The notes: a model not told the origin generated them from the sequence alone. Positions 37,251 to 46,441 are shown, counted from the stretch's first letter. The stretch is DNA of 64,000 nucleotides from Nocardia terrae (GCF_009760405.1 NZ_WRPP01000009.1:62001-126000); one strand, 5' to 3'. Numbers and translations are program-made.

Positions 37251-38300
37251 TCAGCGGGCGCGGGGAGCCGCGGTGCTGTCGCGGACCACGAGAGTGGGCA
37301 GCACCTGCGGGGATTCGACCGGCGGGGCATCGGATTCGATGAGCTCCAGCAGCAGTCGCATACTCTGGCGGCCGACCTCGTCGAAGTCCTGGCGCACCGT
37401 GGTCAACGGGGGAGACAGGTAGGCTGCCTCGGGGATGTCGTCGAAGCCGACCACCGAGATGTCCTCGGGCACGCGCAGTCCGCGTTCGGCGAAGGCGCGC
37501 AGCAGCCCCAGCGCCATCTGGTCATTGGCGGCGAAGACCGCGGTCACCTCGGGTTGCGCGGCCAGCAGCGGCCCGGCCGCGTACCCGGAGCGCGCGCTCC
37601 AGTCCCCGGCGATGATCGGCGGCACCAGCGCGCCCGCGGCCTGCAGGGTCTGCCGCCAGCCGTCCACGCGATCGCGTGACTCGAGCCACCCGTTGGGACC
37701 CGAGATGTGCCAGACGGTTTCGTGGCCCAGCTCCAGCAGGTGCCGTACGGCCAGCCGCGCGCCCTCGATCTGATCCACCGACGCCGAGGGCAGCCCGGCA
37801 TCCGGACCGGCCTCGACCGCCACGGCGGGCAGCGTGGCGGGCAGGCTGTGCAGCGCCGCCGCCGCGACCATCAGCGGCGCGATGATGATCACGCCGTCGA
37901 CCCCCTGATCGGCCAGCGTCCCCACGGCATCGAGCACCTCGGCGCGGTCGGCCCGCTGCAAGGTGACGATGCTGACCCCGTAACGGGCCGCGCGCGCCGC
38001 CCGCTCGATGCCCAGCAACATCGACGCCGGGCCGTAGAGGACCGTGTCGAAGGTGACCACTCCCAACACTTTCGAACGACGGCTCACCAGACCCCGTGCC
38101 ATGGCATTGGGCCGGTAACCCAACTCCTCGACCGCACGCAACACCCGATCACGGGTCTCCGGCCGCACCCGCGGGCTGTCGTTCAGCACCCGGGACACGG
38201 TCTGGTGAGAGACCCCGGCCCGCTTGGCCACGTCGATCATGACCGCGGGCCGCGCGGGCTGCGCAGCCACGCCGTCGGCAGCTTCGTCCCTGTCCCTCAC
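37251..38300 (-). CDS. LacI-family transcriptional regulator of pentose uptake
   Basis: 349 residues. N-terminal helix-turn-helix IDVAKRAGVSHQTVSRVLND with the hinge ELGYRPNAMARGLVS, then a periplasmic-binding-like effector domain (VDGVIIIAPL, VHRLLELG-type NTSV segments, GFDDIPEAAYLSPPLTTVRQ). The GTG at 38300 is chosen for GAGAGG five bases upstream. Four operators of one pattern lie near the ara operon (two), this gene and the second importer, so it probably represses all three. The effector is likely arabinose or a breakdown product. Confidence 0.92.
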   Translation of the reverse strand: MRDRDEAADGVAAQPARPAVMIDVAKRAGVSHQTVSRVLNDSPRVRPETRDRVLRAVEELGYRPNAMARGLVSRRSKVLGVVTFDTVLYGPASMLLGIERAARAARYGVSIVTLQRADRAEVLDAVGTLADQGVDGVIIIAPLMVAAAALHSLPATLPAVAVEAGPDAGLPSASVDQIEGARLAVRHLLELGHETVWHISGPNGWLESRDRVDGWRQTLQAAGALVPPIIAGDWSARSGYAAGPLLAAQPEVTAVFAANDQMALGLLRAFAERGLRVPEDISVVGFDDIPEAAYLSPPLTTVRQDFDEVGRQSMRLLLELIESDAPPVESPQVLPTLVVRDSTAAPRAR

Positions 38301-38372
38301 GTCCACCTCTCTGCGGTTGCTTCGGCCCGCCTGAACCAAGGTGCGGCGTTCGGGCCAGCTCGGAACAGGGCC

Positions 38373-38390
38373 GATGTGATCGCTAACATT
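38373..38390. promoter_or_regulatory. LacI-type operator upstream of lacI
   Basis: GATGTGATCGCTAACATT, reverse AATGTTAGCGATCACATC. It shares the TGTnAnCGnTnACA layout with the other three sites and lies 73 bases before the regulator start, so the regulator likely controls itself. Confidence 0.7.
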
Positions 38391-38494
38391 ACCAGGAATT
38401 TCCACTCGATCTCATTTCTGGCAAGGGTTCGATGTTCAGCGACTTCGCGATGAATCCAGTGTTCATGGCTTGGGTGGAATTGCGTGACCGAACG

Positions 38495-38923
38495 CTACAC
38501 CGATCGCTTCTGGTTCTCGATGTACTCTTCGATCACAGTCAACGGTGCTCCGCCGCATGATCCGGCGAAGTATGACGGTGACCAGAAATGATCCCCTTGC
38601 AGGTACTTTCGGATGTGCTCGGGGTACTCCTGCCGGAGCCGACGGACGGATACCCCCTTCAGGCTCCCCGCAAGGGTCGATAACCTGACCTGAGGCGCGT
38701 AATGCAGGAGCAAATGCACGTGGTCGGTCCCGCCGTTGAACTCGCGCAGCTGCGCGCCGAAGTCGGCACATACGTTGCGCATCACCTCTTCGCAACGGGT
38801 AAGGATCTCATCGGTGAATGGTCCCCGCCGGTCCCTTGTGACAAAGACCAAATGCGCGTGGAGATCATGGATCACGCTTCTTCCCTTGCGTACATTGGGA
38901 TCTGGAACCCATCGAGGTGACAT
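38495..38923 (-). CDS. tnpA: IS200/IS605 transposase TnpA (Y1 HUH type)
   Basis: 142 residues. The HUH metal-binding motif is in GGTDHVHLLL (His68 and His70) and the catalytic tyrosine is Tyr134 in IEEYIENQKR. Such enzymes cut and join single-stranded DNA at hairpin ends without inverted repeats. Length and motifs look intact, so it may still be active. Start ATG at 38923, with a GTG two codons earlier. Confidence 0.93.
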   Translation of the reverse strand: MSPRWVPDPNVRKGRSVIHDLHAHLVFVTRDRRGPFTDEILTRCEEVMRNVCADFGAQLREFNGGTDHVHLLLHYAPQVRLSTLAGSLKGVSVRRLRQEYPEHIRKYLQGDHFWSPSYFAGSCGGAPLTVIEEYIENQKRSV

Positions 38924-38945
38924 AGACACATGCTATCGTCGCGGG

Positions 38946-40102
38946 GTGAAGCTGGTTGTGGCGGTGAAGTTGCTCCCTACGCCGGAGCAAGCGGCTGCCC
39001 TGGCTGGCACTCTGGATACCGCGAACACCGCCGCGACATGGCTTGCCGGTCAAGCTCAGACAACCGCCAGGCGAGGCCGAGCTGACCTGCAGCGCGAGCA
39101 CTATGCGCACATCAAGGAGATGGGCTTGTCGGCGCAGCCCGCGCTGCATGTGCTTCGGAAAGTCGCTGATGCCTACACAACTCGGGCGGCGAATCTCGCC
39201 GCGGGGAACTACGGGCCGAAGGGTAGCCGTCGCCGCGAGCGAGTCGAGAACTCGCCGATCCGGTTCCGGCGTGATGCCGCCCAACCCTTCGACGACCGCT
39301 GCCTCTCCTGGCGGCACGACATGCAATCGGTCTCCATCTGGACCGTCGAGGGCCGGATGAAGAACCTGCGCTACACCGGATCTGCGGATCAGCTGAAAGC
39401 TCTACAGCTGTATCGCAAAGCGAAACCGACTTGGTCCACCGCGACGGGATGTGGTTTCTGTACGCGACCTGCGAGGTCCCCGAACCCCAGGCTGCTCAAC
39501 CCATCGGATGGATCGGAGTAGACCTCGGACTGGCCAACATCGCCACCACCAGCACCGGATATCGGGCGGCCGGGCGTGGGTTGCGCCGCTACCGGGAACG
39601 GAAACGGCAGCTGCGTCGCAAGTTGCAGGCCAAAAGCACGAAGGCGACCAAGCGGGTATTGAAACGGCAGCGCCGCCGCGAGACACGCCACGCCGCCCAG
39701 GTGAATCATGTCATTTCGAAACGCATTGTGGCCGAGGCGCAACGCACCGGGCGCGGGATTGGTCTGGAAACCCTGACCGGTATCCGTGAACGGGTACGGC
39801 TTCGTAAGCCCCAACGTGCCACACTGCATAGCTGGGGATTTGCCCAGCTCGGGTTGTTCATCGACTACAAGGCCCGCCGCGCAGGGGTACCGGTGGCCTT
39901 TGTCAACGCCCACGATACGTCCCGCACCTGCCGCAGATGTGGGTACGTTGACCGAAACAACCGGGTAACTCAAGCCGAGTTTCGTTGCCGTTCGTGTTGT
40001 TTTGTCGAACATGCGGACGTGAACGCTTCTCACAACATCGCTGCGAAAGCGGCTGTGGCGTGGGGACGCGGGGCCCAGTCAATGGCCCCTACGCTCGAGT
40101 GA
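38946..40102 (+). pseudogene. tnpB: TnpB RNA-guided nuclease gene, frameshifted
   Basis: The N-terminal part reads VKLVVAVKLLPTPEQAAAL from GTG 38946 in one frame; from about 39425 the family sequence continues in the -1 frame (LVHRDGMWFLYATCEVPEP...). The break lies near CGCAAAGCGAAACC (39415-39426); adding one base there gives ...YRKGETDLVHRDG and a continuous protein of about 385 residues. The RuvC residues (Asp in GVDLGLAN, Glu in GLETLTGI, Asp in HADVNASHN) and the zinc finger CRRCGY...CRSC are intact in the second part. Either a real disabling deletion or a sequencing error. Confidence 0.88.
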
Positions 40103-40153
40103 GCGTTGGACGTAGCCCACTAGCGTGCAGCCAGCCCGGTAGCGGAGTTGCAA

Positions 40154-40172
40154 GCCTGGCATTTGGCCAGGC
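40154..40172. other. Hairpin 3' of tnpB
   Basis: A perfect 7-bp stem GCCTGGC / GCCAGGC with the 5-base loop ATTTG. IS200/IS605 elements carry a subterminal hairpin at the right end and an omega RNA that extends past tnpB; this hairpin is the best candidate for either. Not proven. Confidence 0.4.
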
Positions 40173-40309
40173 AGCTGACGAGGCTTGTCATCCAGGTGGG
40201 CGGTTGGCCTTCGAGTAGGTCAGCCAGAGTGCGGCCTATGGCGTTGCGGACTGGTGGACTACTTGCCCCGGTGTGGGTTCGGATTCAGGTGCGGACTTCG
40301 ATTCGGCCC

Positions 40310-40337
40310 TTGACGACATCAATGTGAGCGTTAACAC
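40310..40337 (+). promoter_or_regulatory. Promoter of the second sugar importer
   Basis: TTGACG (40310-40315) as -35 with TAACAC (40332-40337) 16 bases later as a possible -10. The LacI operator at 40321-40338 overlaps it. The -10 choice is uncertain (CACTAT three bases on is an alternative). Confidence 0.45.
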
Positions 40338-40338
40338 T
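40321..40338. promoter_or_regulatory. LacI-type operator before the second importer
   Basis: AATGTGAGCGTTAACACT, half-sites TGTGAGCG / GTTAACAC around the central CG. It lies 47 bases before the binding-protein start and matches the three other operators. Confidence 0.75.
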
Positions 40339-40384
40339 ATCAGGACCTCCCCCCACTTCTACTGCTCGCTCCAAGGGAGAGCCC

Positions 40385-41344
40385 GTGTTTAAGAGGCTTG
40401 TCATCGTCGCCAGTACCCTCACTCTCGCCGCCGTCGCGGCCGGCTGCGGAAGCGGTTCCGGAAGTGGTGGAACCACTCTCGGCTTCTCTCAGGTCGGTGC
40501 CGAGAGCGGCTGGCGCACCGCCAATACCCAATCCATCCAGGACTCCGCCAAGGATGCCGGGATCAACCTGAAATTCGCTGACGCACAACAGAAGCAAGAG
40601 AACCAGATCAAGGCGATCCGGTCCTACATCCAGCAGCACGTGGATGTCATCGCGTTCTCGCCGGTGGTCGAATCCGGGTGGGACACCGTGCTGAAGGAGG
40701 CCAAGGACGCCAAGATCCCGGTGATCCTCACCGACCGTGCGGTGGACTCGAAGGATCCGTCCTACTACGCCACCTTCCTCGGCTCGGACTTCGTCGAGGA
40801 GGGGAAGAAGGCGGCCCAGTGGGTGATCGACACCTACAAGAACTCCAATGAGACCGTTAACATCGCCGAGTTGCAGGGCACCACGGGTTCGGCCCCGGCC
40901 ATCGACCGCAAGAAGGGCTTCTCCGACCTGATCTCGGCCGATCCCAAGTTCAAGATCGTCGCCTCGCAGACCGGCGATTTCACCCGCGCCAAGGGCAAGG
41001 AGGTCATGCAGGCGTTCCTGGCCTCGCATCAGAAGATCGACCTGCTCTTCGCCCACAATGACGACATGGCCCTGGGTGCGATCCAGGCCATCGAGGAGGC
41101 CGGTCTCAAGCCCGGCAAGGACATCAAGATCGTGTCCATCGACGGCGTGCACGACGCGCTGCAGGCCCTGGTCGACGGCAAGGAAAACTATGTCGTCGAA
41201 TGCAATCCGCTGCTCGGACCCCAACTGATGGACCTCGTGAAGAAGATCAAGGCGGGACAGCCGGTGGATCACCGCATCGTCACCACCGAGACCACCTTCA
41301 CCCCGGAGCAGGCCGCGGCGGCATTGCCCAGCCGCAAGTACTGA
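40385..41344 (+). CDS. ytfQ: Sugar-binding lipoprotein (YtfQ-like)
   Basis: 319 residues. Signal peptide with lipobox VAAGC (Cys21), then a type I binding fold starting TLGFSQVGAESGWRTANTQS, typical of YtfQ-type proteins that bind furanose sugars such as galactofuranose; arabinofuranose is plausible here given the neighbouring arabinose genes. Other marks: DVIAFSPVVESGWDTVLKEA, AHNDDMALGAIQAIEEAGL, IVSIDGVHDAL. GTG start with AAGGGAGAG upstream. First gene of a four-gene importer under a LacI operator. Confidence 0.9.
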   Translation: MFKRLVIVASTLTLAAVAAGCGSGSGSGGTTLGFSQVGAESGWRTANTQSIQDSAKDAGINLKFADAQQKQENQIKAIRSYIQQHVDVIAFSPVVESGWDTVLKEAKDAKIPVILTDRAVDSKDPSYYATFLGSDFVEEGKKAAQWVIDTYKNSNETVNIAELQGTTGSAPAIDRKKGFSDLISADPKFKIVASQTGDFTRAKGKEVMQAFLASHQKIDLLFAHNDDMALGAIQAIEEAGLKPGKDIKIVSIDGVHDALQALVDGKENYVVECNPLLGPQLMDLVKKIKAGQPVDHRIVTTETTFTPEQAAAALPSRKY

Positions 41345-41391
41345 TCCGCTTCCCGAATCCTCCAGTTCCCGAAGATATTGAGGCGCAATCG

Positions 41392-42936
41392 ATGTCGGAA
41401 CCGACCACCGCGCCGCTGCTGTCGATGACCGGCATCGGCAAGCAATTCGGCGCGGTGACCGCGCTGGCGGCGGTGAACCTGCGACTGTTCCCCGGGGAGA
41501 TCCACGCCCTGGTCGGGGAGAACGGCGCGGGCAAATCCACCCTCATCAAGGTGCTCACCGGAATCCACCCCGCCGACACCGGGACCATCCGGTTCGACGG
41601 GCAACCGGTGCGCTTCACCGGGCCGCAGCAGGCCCAGCGCGCCGGGGTGAGCACCGTGTACCAGGAAGTGAACCTGTGCCCGAACCTCTCGGTCGCGGAG
41701 AACATCTACATCGGCCGGGAACCTCGCCGGGCGGGACTGGTGCGGTTCCGCACCATGCGCCGGGCGGCCACCGAGCTGGTGGCCCGCATGGGGCTGGACG
41801 TGGACGTGACCGCGCCGCTCGGCTCGTATTCACTTGCGGTGCAGCAACTCATCGCCATCGTGCGGGCCGTGGACCTGGACGCGCGGGTGCTGGTGCTCGA
41901 CGAGCCCACCTCGTCGCTGGACGCCGGTGAGGCCGCGCAGCTGTTCGCGCTCATGCGCCGCCTGGCCGGCGACGGCGTCGCGATCCTGTTCGTCACCCAT
42001 TTCCTGGACCAGATCTTCGCCCTGTGCGACCGGGCGACGGTGCTGCGCAACGGAACCCTGGTGGGGGAGTACGCGGTGGCCGAGCTGACCCACAAGAGTC
42101 TGGTCGCCCGCATGCTCGGCAGCGCGGCCGGCACGCTCGACGAGATCGAGCAGGAGAGCACCCAGCACGACGGGCCCCGAGCCCGCACCGCCGACCCGGT
42201 GCCGCTGCTTACCGCCACCGGGGTGAGCGGGCGGCGAAACTCGGTCGCGCCCTTCGATCTGACGGTGCACGCCGGTGAGGTGGTCGGGCTGGCCGGACTG
42301 CTCGGGTCCGGGCGCACCGAGGCGGTGCGGCTGCTGTTCGGAGCCGATCGCGCGGTCACCGGCGAGGTCACGATGGCCGGAGCGGGCGGGCCGCTGCGGT
42401 CACCGCGTGCCGCGGTCGCGCACGGCCTGGCCTTCTGCCCGGAGGATCGCAAGACGCAGGGGTTGATACTCGAACTGTCGGTGGCGGAGAACATCCTGCT
42501 CGCCGCGCAGGCCGCCCGCGGCTGGGCCCGGCCGATACCGGCGCGCAAGCGGGACGAATGGGTGTCGAAATACATTGCCGCCCTGCGTATCACCCCCGAT
42601 GACCCGACCCTGCCGGTCAAGTCGCTCTCGGGCGGGAATCAGCAGAAGGTGCTGCTGGCGCGCTGGCTGGTGACCCAGCCGCGGCTGCTGATCCTCGACG
42701 AGCCCACCCGCGGCATCGATATCGGCGCGAAAACCGAGATCCAGCGCCTGGTGCTGTCGCTGTCCGAGGAAGGAATGGCCGTGGTGTTCATCTCCGCCGA
42801 GCTCGAGGAGGTGCTGCGCCTGTCACACAAGGTCGAGGTGCTGCGCGATCGCCGGCTCGTCGCCGAACTGACCAATGACGCGGCGTTGACCATGGACCGG
42901 CTCATGGAAACCATTGCCAGCGGGGCGGTCTCATGA
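41392..42936 (+). CDS. ytfR: Sugar importer ATP-binding protein (YtfR-like, two ABC domains)
   Basis: 514 residues, two nucleotide-binding domains. First: GENGAGKST, YSLAVQQLIAIVRAV (signature without the usual SGG), LVLDEPTSSLD. Second: LAGLLGSGRTEAV, SLSGGNQQKVLLARW, LILDEPTRGIDIG. This arrangement is typical of YtfR/MglA ATPases. Start ATG 41392; overlaps the next gene by 4 nt. Confidence 0.9.
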   Translation: MSEPTTAPLLSMTGIGKQFGAVTALAAVNLRLFPGEIHALVGENGAGKSTLIKVLTGIHPADTGTIRFDGQPVRFTGPQQAQRAGVSTVYQEVNLCPNLSVAENIYIGREPRRAGLVRFRTMRRAATELVARMGLDVDVTAPLGSYSLAVQQLIAIVRAVDLDARVLVLDEPTSSLDAGEAAQLFALMRRLAGDGVAILFVTHFLDQIFALCDRATVLRNGTLVGEYAVAELTHKSLVARMLGSAAGTLDEIEQESTQHDGPRARTADPVPLLTATGVSGRRNSVAPFDLTVHAGEVVGLAGLLGSGRTEAVRLLFGADRAVTGEVTMAGAGGPLRSPRAAVAHGLAFCPEDRKTQGLILELSVAENILLAAQAARGWARPIPARKRDEWVSKYIAALRITPDDPTLPVKSLSGGNQQKVLLARWLVTQPRLLILDEPTRGIDIGAKTEIQRLVLSLSEEGMAVVFISAELEEVLRLSHKVEVLRDRRLVAELTNDAALTMDRLMETIASGAVS

Positions 42937-44024
42937 GGGCCCGGGCTTCGGCGATGATCCGCCATCGACTGGTATGGCCGGTGGTCGCGCTGGTCGCGTT
43001 GCTGGCCGTCGACGTCGTGCACACACCGGGATTCCTGGCCGTGCGCATGCAGGACGGTCACCTCTACGGCGGCCCGATCGACATCCTGCGCTACGGCGCG
43101 CCACTCGTCCTGATCTCGGTGGGCATGACCCTGGTCATCGCGACGCGGGGCATCGATCTGTCGGTGGGTGCGGTGGTGGCCATCGCCGGGGCGCTGGCGT
43201 GCCTGCGCATCCAGAAACTGACCGATCCCGGCGCGATCGGGGGTGTGCTCGCGGCCGTCGCCCTGGCCCTCGCGGTGGCGGCCGGGCTGGGGCTGTGGAA
43301 CGGAATCCTGGTGGCGCGCTTCCATATACAACCGATCGTCGCGACACTGATTCTCATGGTGGCCGGGCGTGGCCTGGCTCAGCTGATCACCCAGGGGCAG
43401 ATCATCACCGTCAACAGCGGGCCCTACCACGTGATCGGCGGCGGCTTCCTGCTCACCCTGCCGGTGCCGGTGCTCATCGCGGCGGCGGTGACGGTGCTGG
43501 TGGCGCTGCTGTTGCGTCGCACCGCACTGGGCCTGCTGCTGGAATCGGTCGGCGGCAATGCCGAGGCGTCGCGGCTGGTGGGCATCCGGGCGGGCGGGCT
43601 GATCGCCGGTGTGTACGTGGTGTGCGCCTGCTGCGCCGCGGTGGCCGGGCTCATGATCAGCTCCAATGTGTCCGCGGCCGACAGCAACAATGCCGGTCTG
43701 TGGATCGAGCTCGACGCGATCCTCGCCGTCGTCCTCGGTGGCACGGCCCTAACCGGCGGGAGGTTCCATCTCGGCGGAACAGTGCTGGGCGCGTTGGTTA
43801 TTCAAACACTGACCACCACCATCTACACCATCGGCGTGCCACCGGAGACCACGCTGCTGTTCAAGGCGCTGGTCGTGATCGCCGTGTGCCTGGTCCAGTC
43901 ACCGGTCTTCCGGGCCAAGGTGTTCCGCGCCCGCCCGAACCTGCCGCCCCCGGCGGCCGAGCATGAGTCCGAGGACGGTGCGGCCACCGGCGCACCCAGT
44001 GAACAGGAGGCCCTCCGCCGATGA
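42933..44024 (+). CDS. ytfT: Sugar importer permease (YtfT-like)
   Basis: 363 residues, about ten membrane segments. TRGIDLSVGAVVAIAGALAC and the coupling segment LESVGGNAEASRLVGI mark the ribose-type permease family; PIVATLILMVAGRGLAQLITQGQ fits YtfT. One of two different permeases of the importer, overlapping both neighbours by 4 nt. Confidence 0.9.
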   Translation: MRARASAMIRHRLVWPVVALVALLAVDVVHTPGFLAVRMQDGHLYGGPIDILRYGAPLVLISVGMTLVIATRGIDLSVGAVVAIAGALACLRIQKLTDPGAIGGVLAAVALALAVAAGLGLWNGILVARFHIQPIVATLILMVAGRGLAQLITQGQIITVNSGPYHVIGGGFLLTLPVPVLIAAAVTVLVALLLRRTALGLLLESVGGNAEASRLVGIRAGGLIAGVYVVCACCAAVAGLMISSNVSAADSNNAGLWIELDAILAVVLGGTALTGGRFHLGGTVLGALVIQTLTTTIYTIGVPPETTLLFKALVVIAVCLVQSPVFRAKVFRARPNLPPPAAEHESEDGAATGAPSEQEALRR

Positions 44025-45037
44025 ACGCACCCGCCGTCTCCCTCCCCACCCGGCCGCTGCCGGCGCTGAAAAACCTGGTGTCGCGGGGCGAGCGCTATAC
44101 GCCGGTGCTGGTCACCGCGGCGCTGTTCGTGATCATGTACGGCATCGGCGTGGCCCGCTACCCGGCATTCGGCTACCCCCAGGTGTTCGTGAACCTGTTC
44201 ATCGACAACGCCTTTCTGCTGGTGCTGGCCGTCGGCATGACCTTCGTGATCCTCACCGGCGGCATCGATCTGTCCGTCGGCGCGGTGCTTGCGGTCAGCA
44301 CGGTGATCTCGGCCTGGTTGGTCACCGTGCACCACTGGCCCGCCCCGGCGGTGATGATCCTGATCCTGGTGGGCGGCACCGTGTTCGGCGCGGGGATGGG
44401 CGCGGTGATCCACTACTTCGAGATCCAGCCGTTCATCGTCACCCTGGCGGGCATGTTCCTCGCCCGCGGCCTGTCCTATGTGATCAGCACCGATTCCATC
44501 ACCATCACCGACCCCACCTACACCCGCCTGGCCCAGCAGCGCATTCATCTGGGCTCGAGCGTGTTCGTCTCGGTGAGCATGCTGGTGGCGCTTGCCGTGG
44601 TGGCCGCCGCCTTCGTGGTGCTGCATTACACCCGCCTGGGCCGCACCGTCTACGCTCTCGGCGGCAACGAGCAGTCCGCGCTGATGATGGGACTTCCCGT
44701 GGCGCGCACCAAGATCGCCGCCTACGCCATCAGCGGCGCCTGCTCGGCCCTGGGCGGCATTCTGTTCACCTTCTACACCCTCTCCGGCTGGAGCCTGCAC
44801 GCCGTCGGCATGGAACTCGACGCCATCGCCGCGGTGGTGATCGGCGGCACCCTGCTCTCCGGCGGCACCGGATTCATCCTGGGCACCGTGCTCGGCGTCC
44901 TCACCCTGGGCATCATCCAAACCATCATCAGCTTCCAGGGCACCCTGAGCTCCTGGTGGACCAAGATCGTCATCGGCGCCCTCCTGCTGATCTTCATCCT
45001 GCTCCAGCGCAGCCTCAGCGGCCGCGCCCGCGGTTGA
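44021..45037 (+). CDS. yjfF: Sugar importer permease (YjfF-like)
   Basis: 338 residues, about ten membrane segments. TGGIDLSVGAVLAVSTVIS, QPFIVTLAGMFLARGLSYVIS and YALGGNEQSALMMGLPV are typical of YjfF. Forms a heterodimeric channel with the YtfT-like permease. Last gene of the importer; no clear terminator is seen after it. Confidence 0.9.
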   Translation: MNAPAVSLPTRPLPALKNLVSRGERYTPVLVTAALFVIMYGIGVARYPAFGYPQVFVNLFIDNAFLLVLAVGMTFVILTGGIDLSVGAVLAVSTVISAWLVTVHHWPAPAVMILILVGGTVFGAGMGAVIHYFEIQPFIVTLAGMFLARGLSYVISTDSITITDPTYTRLAQQRIHLGSSVFVSVSMLVALAVVAAAFVVLHYTRLGRTVYALGGNEQSALMMGLPVARTKIAAYAISGACSALGGILFTFYTLSGWSLHAVGMELDAIAAVVIGGTLLSGGTGFILGTVLGVLTLGIIQTIISFQGTLSSWWTKIVIGALLLIFILLQRSLSGRARG

Positions 45038-45183
45038 ACTCCGTCGGGTCGGCGCAGGCTACGTCCCTTGGACCTTCGCGTCCGGGCACACGGTCACTCC
45101 CCGCGGGTGCGGTGGGTGTGTGCGGTCGGGACCATCGGCCCTGGAGTTCGGTCTCGGATCGCGCTGAGCTTGAAGGGATCTCG

Positions 45184-45906
45184 ATGGAGGGTGTCATGCG
45201 ACGGATTCTCTTCCCGGCCTTGGCGGCAGCGGCGGCGCTGGCGTTCCGGCATCGGATGCTGACCTGGGGCGCGACCGCGGAGGAAGCCGCGGCGGATTAC
45301 CCGGGGGATGAATTGATCACCGACCCGACGGGGCGGTCCACCATGGCGACCACGCTGCCCGCACCGCCGGAAGCGGTGTGGCCCTGGCTGGTGCAGATGG
45401 GCAGCGAGCGTGCGGGGTGGTACAGCTGGGATCTTTTCGACAATCGCGGTCGCCCCAGCGCAACGCAGATCCTGCCGCAATGGCAGCTGTTGCGCGAGGG
45501 CGACCGGATCGACGCCAGCCCCGACGGCGGCCTGTTCTTCACCGTCGCAGCCATCGACCGGCCCGCAACCTTGGTGTTGCGCAGCGACATCGATGTCTCG
45601 AATCGGCGATCGTTCGACCCGCGCGGCCCGCTGCCGCAGAGGTTCGCCGACGGCATCTGGGCATTCCACCTGACCGAGCTGCCGGGCGGCCGCACTCGCC
45701 TGGTGGTCCGCACGGTCGGCCGCAGCGGACCCCGCCTTCCCATGGCCTTGTTCGACCGTCTGCTCGGCGAGCCCGCGCACTTCATCATGCAGCGCCGCCA
45801 GTTCACCAACCTCCGCGGACGCGTCGAGACCACCCCTGCGCCCGGGCAATCCGCCAATGGCGACCGGCGCACCGCCGTCGCCGGAGCCGCGCAGGAAACC
45901 CGATGA
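45184..45906 (+). CDS. SRPBCC-fold protein of unknown substrate
   Basis: 240 residues. After a short hydrophobic N-terminus comes a START/polyketide-cyclase-like (SRPBCC) fold: ADYPGDELITDPTGRSTMATTLPAPPEAVWPWLVQMG and AGWYSWDLFDN are typical of the branch, which forms a hydrophobic pocket for a ligand. No specific function known. The ATG at 45184 has AAGGGA six bases before; a second ATG at 45196 is possible. The following reductase-like gene begins 34 bases later and may share the transcript. Confidence 0.7.
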   Translation: MEGVMRRILFPALAAAAALAFRHRMLTWGATAEEAAADYPGDELITDPTGRSTMATTLPAPPEAVWPWLVQMGSERAGWYSWDLFDNRGRPSATQILPQWQLLREGDRIDASPDGGLFFTVAAIDRPATLVLRSDIDVSNRRSFDPRGPLPQRFADGIWAFHLTELPGGRTRLVVRTVGRSGPRLPMALFDRLLGEPAHFIMQRRQFTNLRGRVETTPAPGQSANGDRRTAVAGAAQETR

Positions 45907-45940
45907 GAAAGATAGACGTGCGTCTGGTTCGGAGGTGGAC

Positions 45941-46417
45941 GTGAGCGGACCGCTGGACCGACCCGCGCGCGTCTACCATCCCGGACGCGGCAGGCACGTC
46001 GAGAACGTGATGATGAATGCTCTGGTCGGAATGGGGTTGCTTCCGCGCTGCTATCTGCTCACCACGGTGGGCCGCAACAGCGGAAGACGCCGAACCAATC
46101 CGGTTCTGGTCGTCACCGACGGCGGCAAGCGATGGCTGGTGGCTCCGTACGGCCCGGTGCAATGGGTTCGCAATGCCCGAGCCGCGGGCCGAGTTCGGTT
46201 GCGCCGCAGGACCGATGTGCACGACTTCGGTCTGAGGGAAGCGGCATCGGAGGAGGCGGGGCCGGTATTGCAGCGCTATGTCGCGCTGGCCCGGACCACC
46301 CGCCCGTACTTCAGCGCCGATGTCACCTCCGCCGCAGCCGATTTCGTCGCCGAGGCCGACCGCCACCCGGTCTTCGAACTGATCCCGGTCGACGAGGCCG
46401 CCGTCGGCGCGAGTTGA
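45941..46417 (+). CDS. Nitroreductase/quinone-reductase family protein (F420/DDN-type)
   Basis: 158 residues. Split beta-barrel of the deazaflavin-dependent nitroreductase group: LLTTVGRNSGRRRTNPVLVV and RWLVAPYGPVQWVRNARAAGRVRLRRR are the cofactor-binding blocks. Actinobacterial members bind F420 or another flavin and reduce quinones or nitro compounds. Start GTG 45941 with GGAGGTGGAC adjacent. Ends before a strong bidirectional hairpin. Confidence 0.82.
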   Translation: MSGPLDRPARVYHPGRGRHVENVMMNALVGMGLLPRCYLLTTVGRNSGRRRTNPVLVVTDGGKRWLVAPYGPVQWVRNARAAGRVRLRRRTDVHDFGLREAASEEAGPVLQRYVALARTTRPYFSADVTSAAADFVAEADRHPVFELIPVDEAAVGAS

Positions 46418-46441
46418 CCGGGGTGCGACGGAACGATCACA

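Larger units (their letters stand above)
38495..40102. mobile_element. IS200/IS605-family element (minimal extent)
   Basis: Divergent tnpA (minus) and tnpB (plus) genes with 22 bases between their starts, the standard IS605 layout. The outer ends could not be fixed: no terminal inverted repeats are expected, and the true ends lie in about 38400-38495 on the left and 40103-40310 on the right. It sits between lacI and the second sugar importer and has separated two LacI operators that may once have shared one divergent promoter region. Confidence 0.85.
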
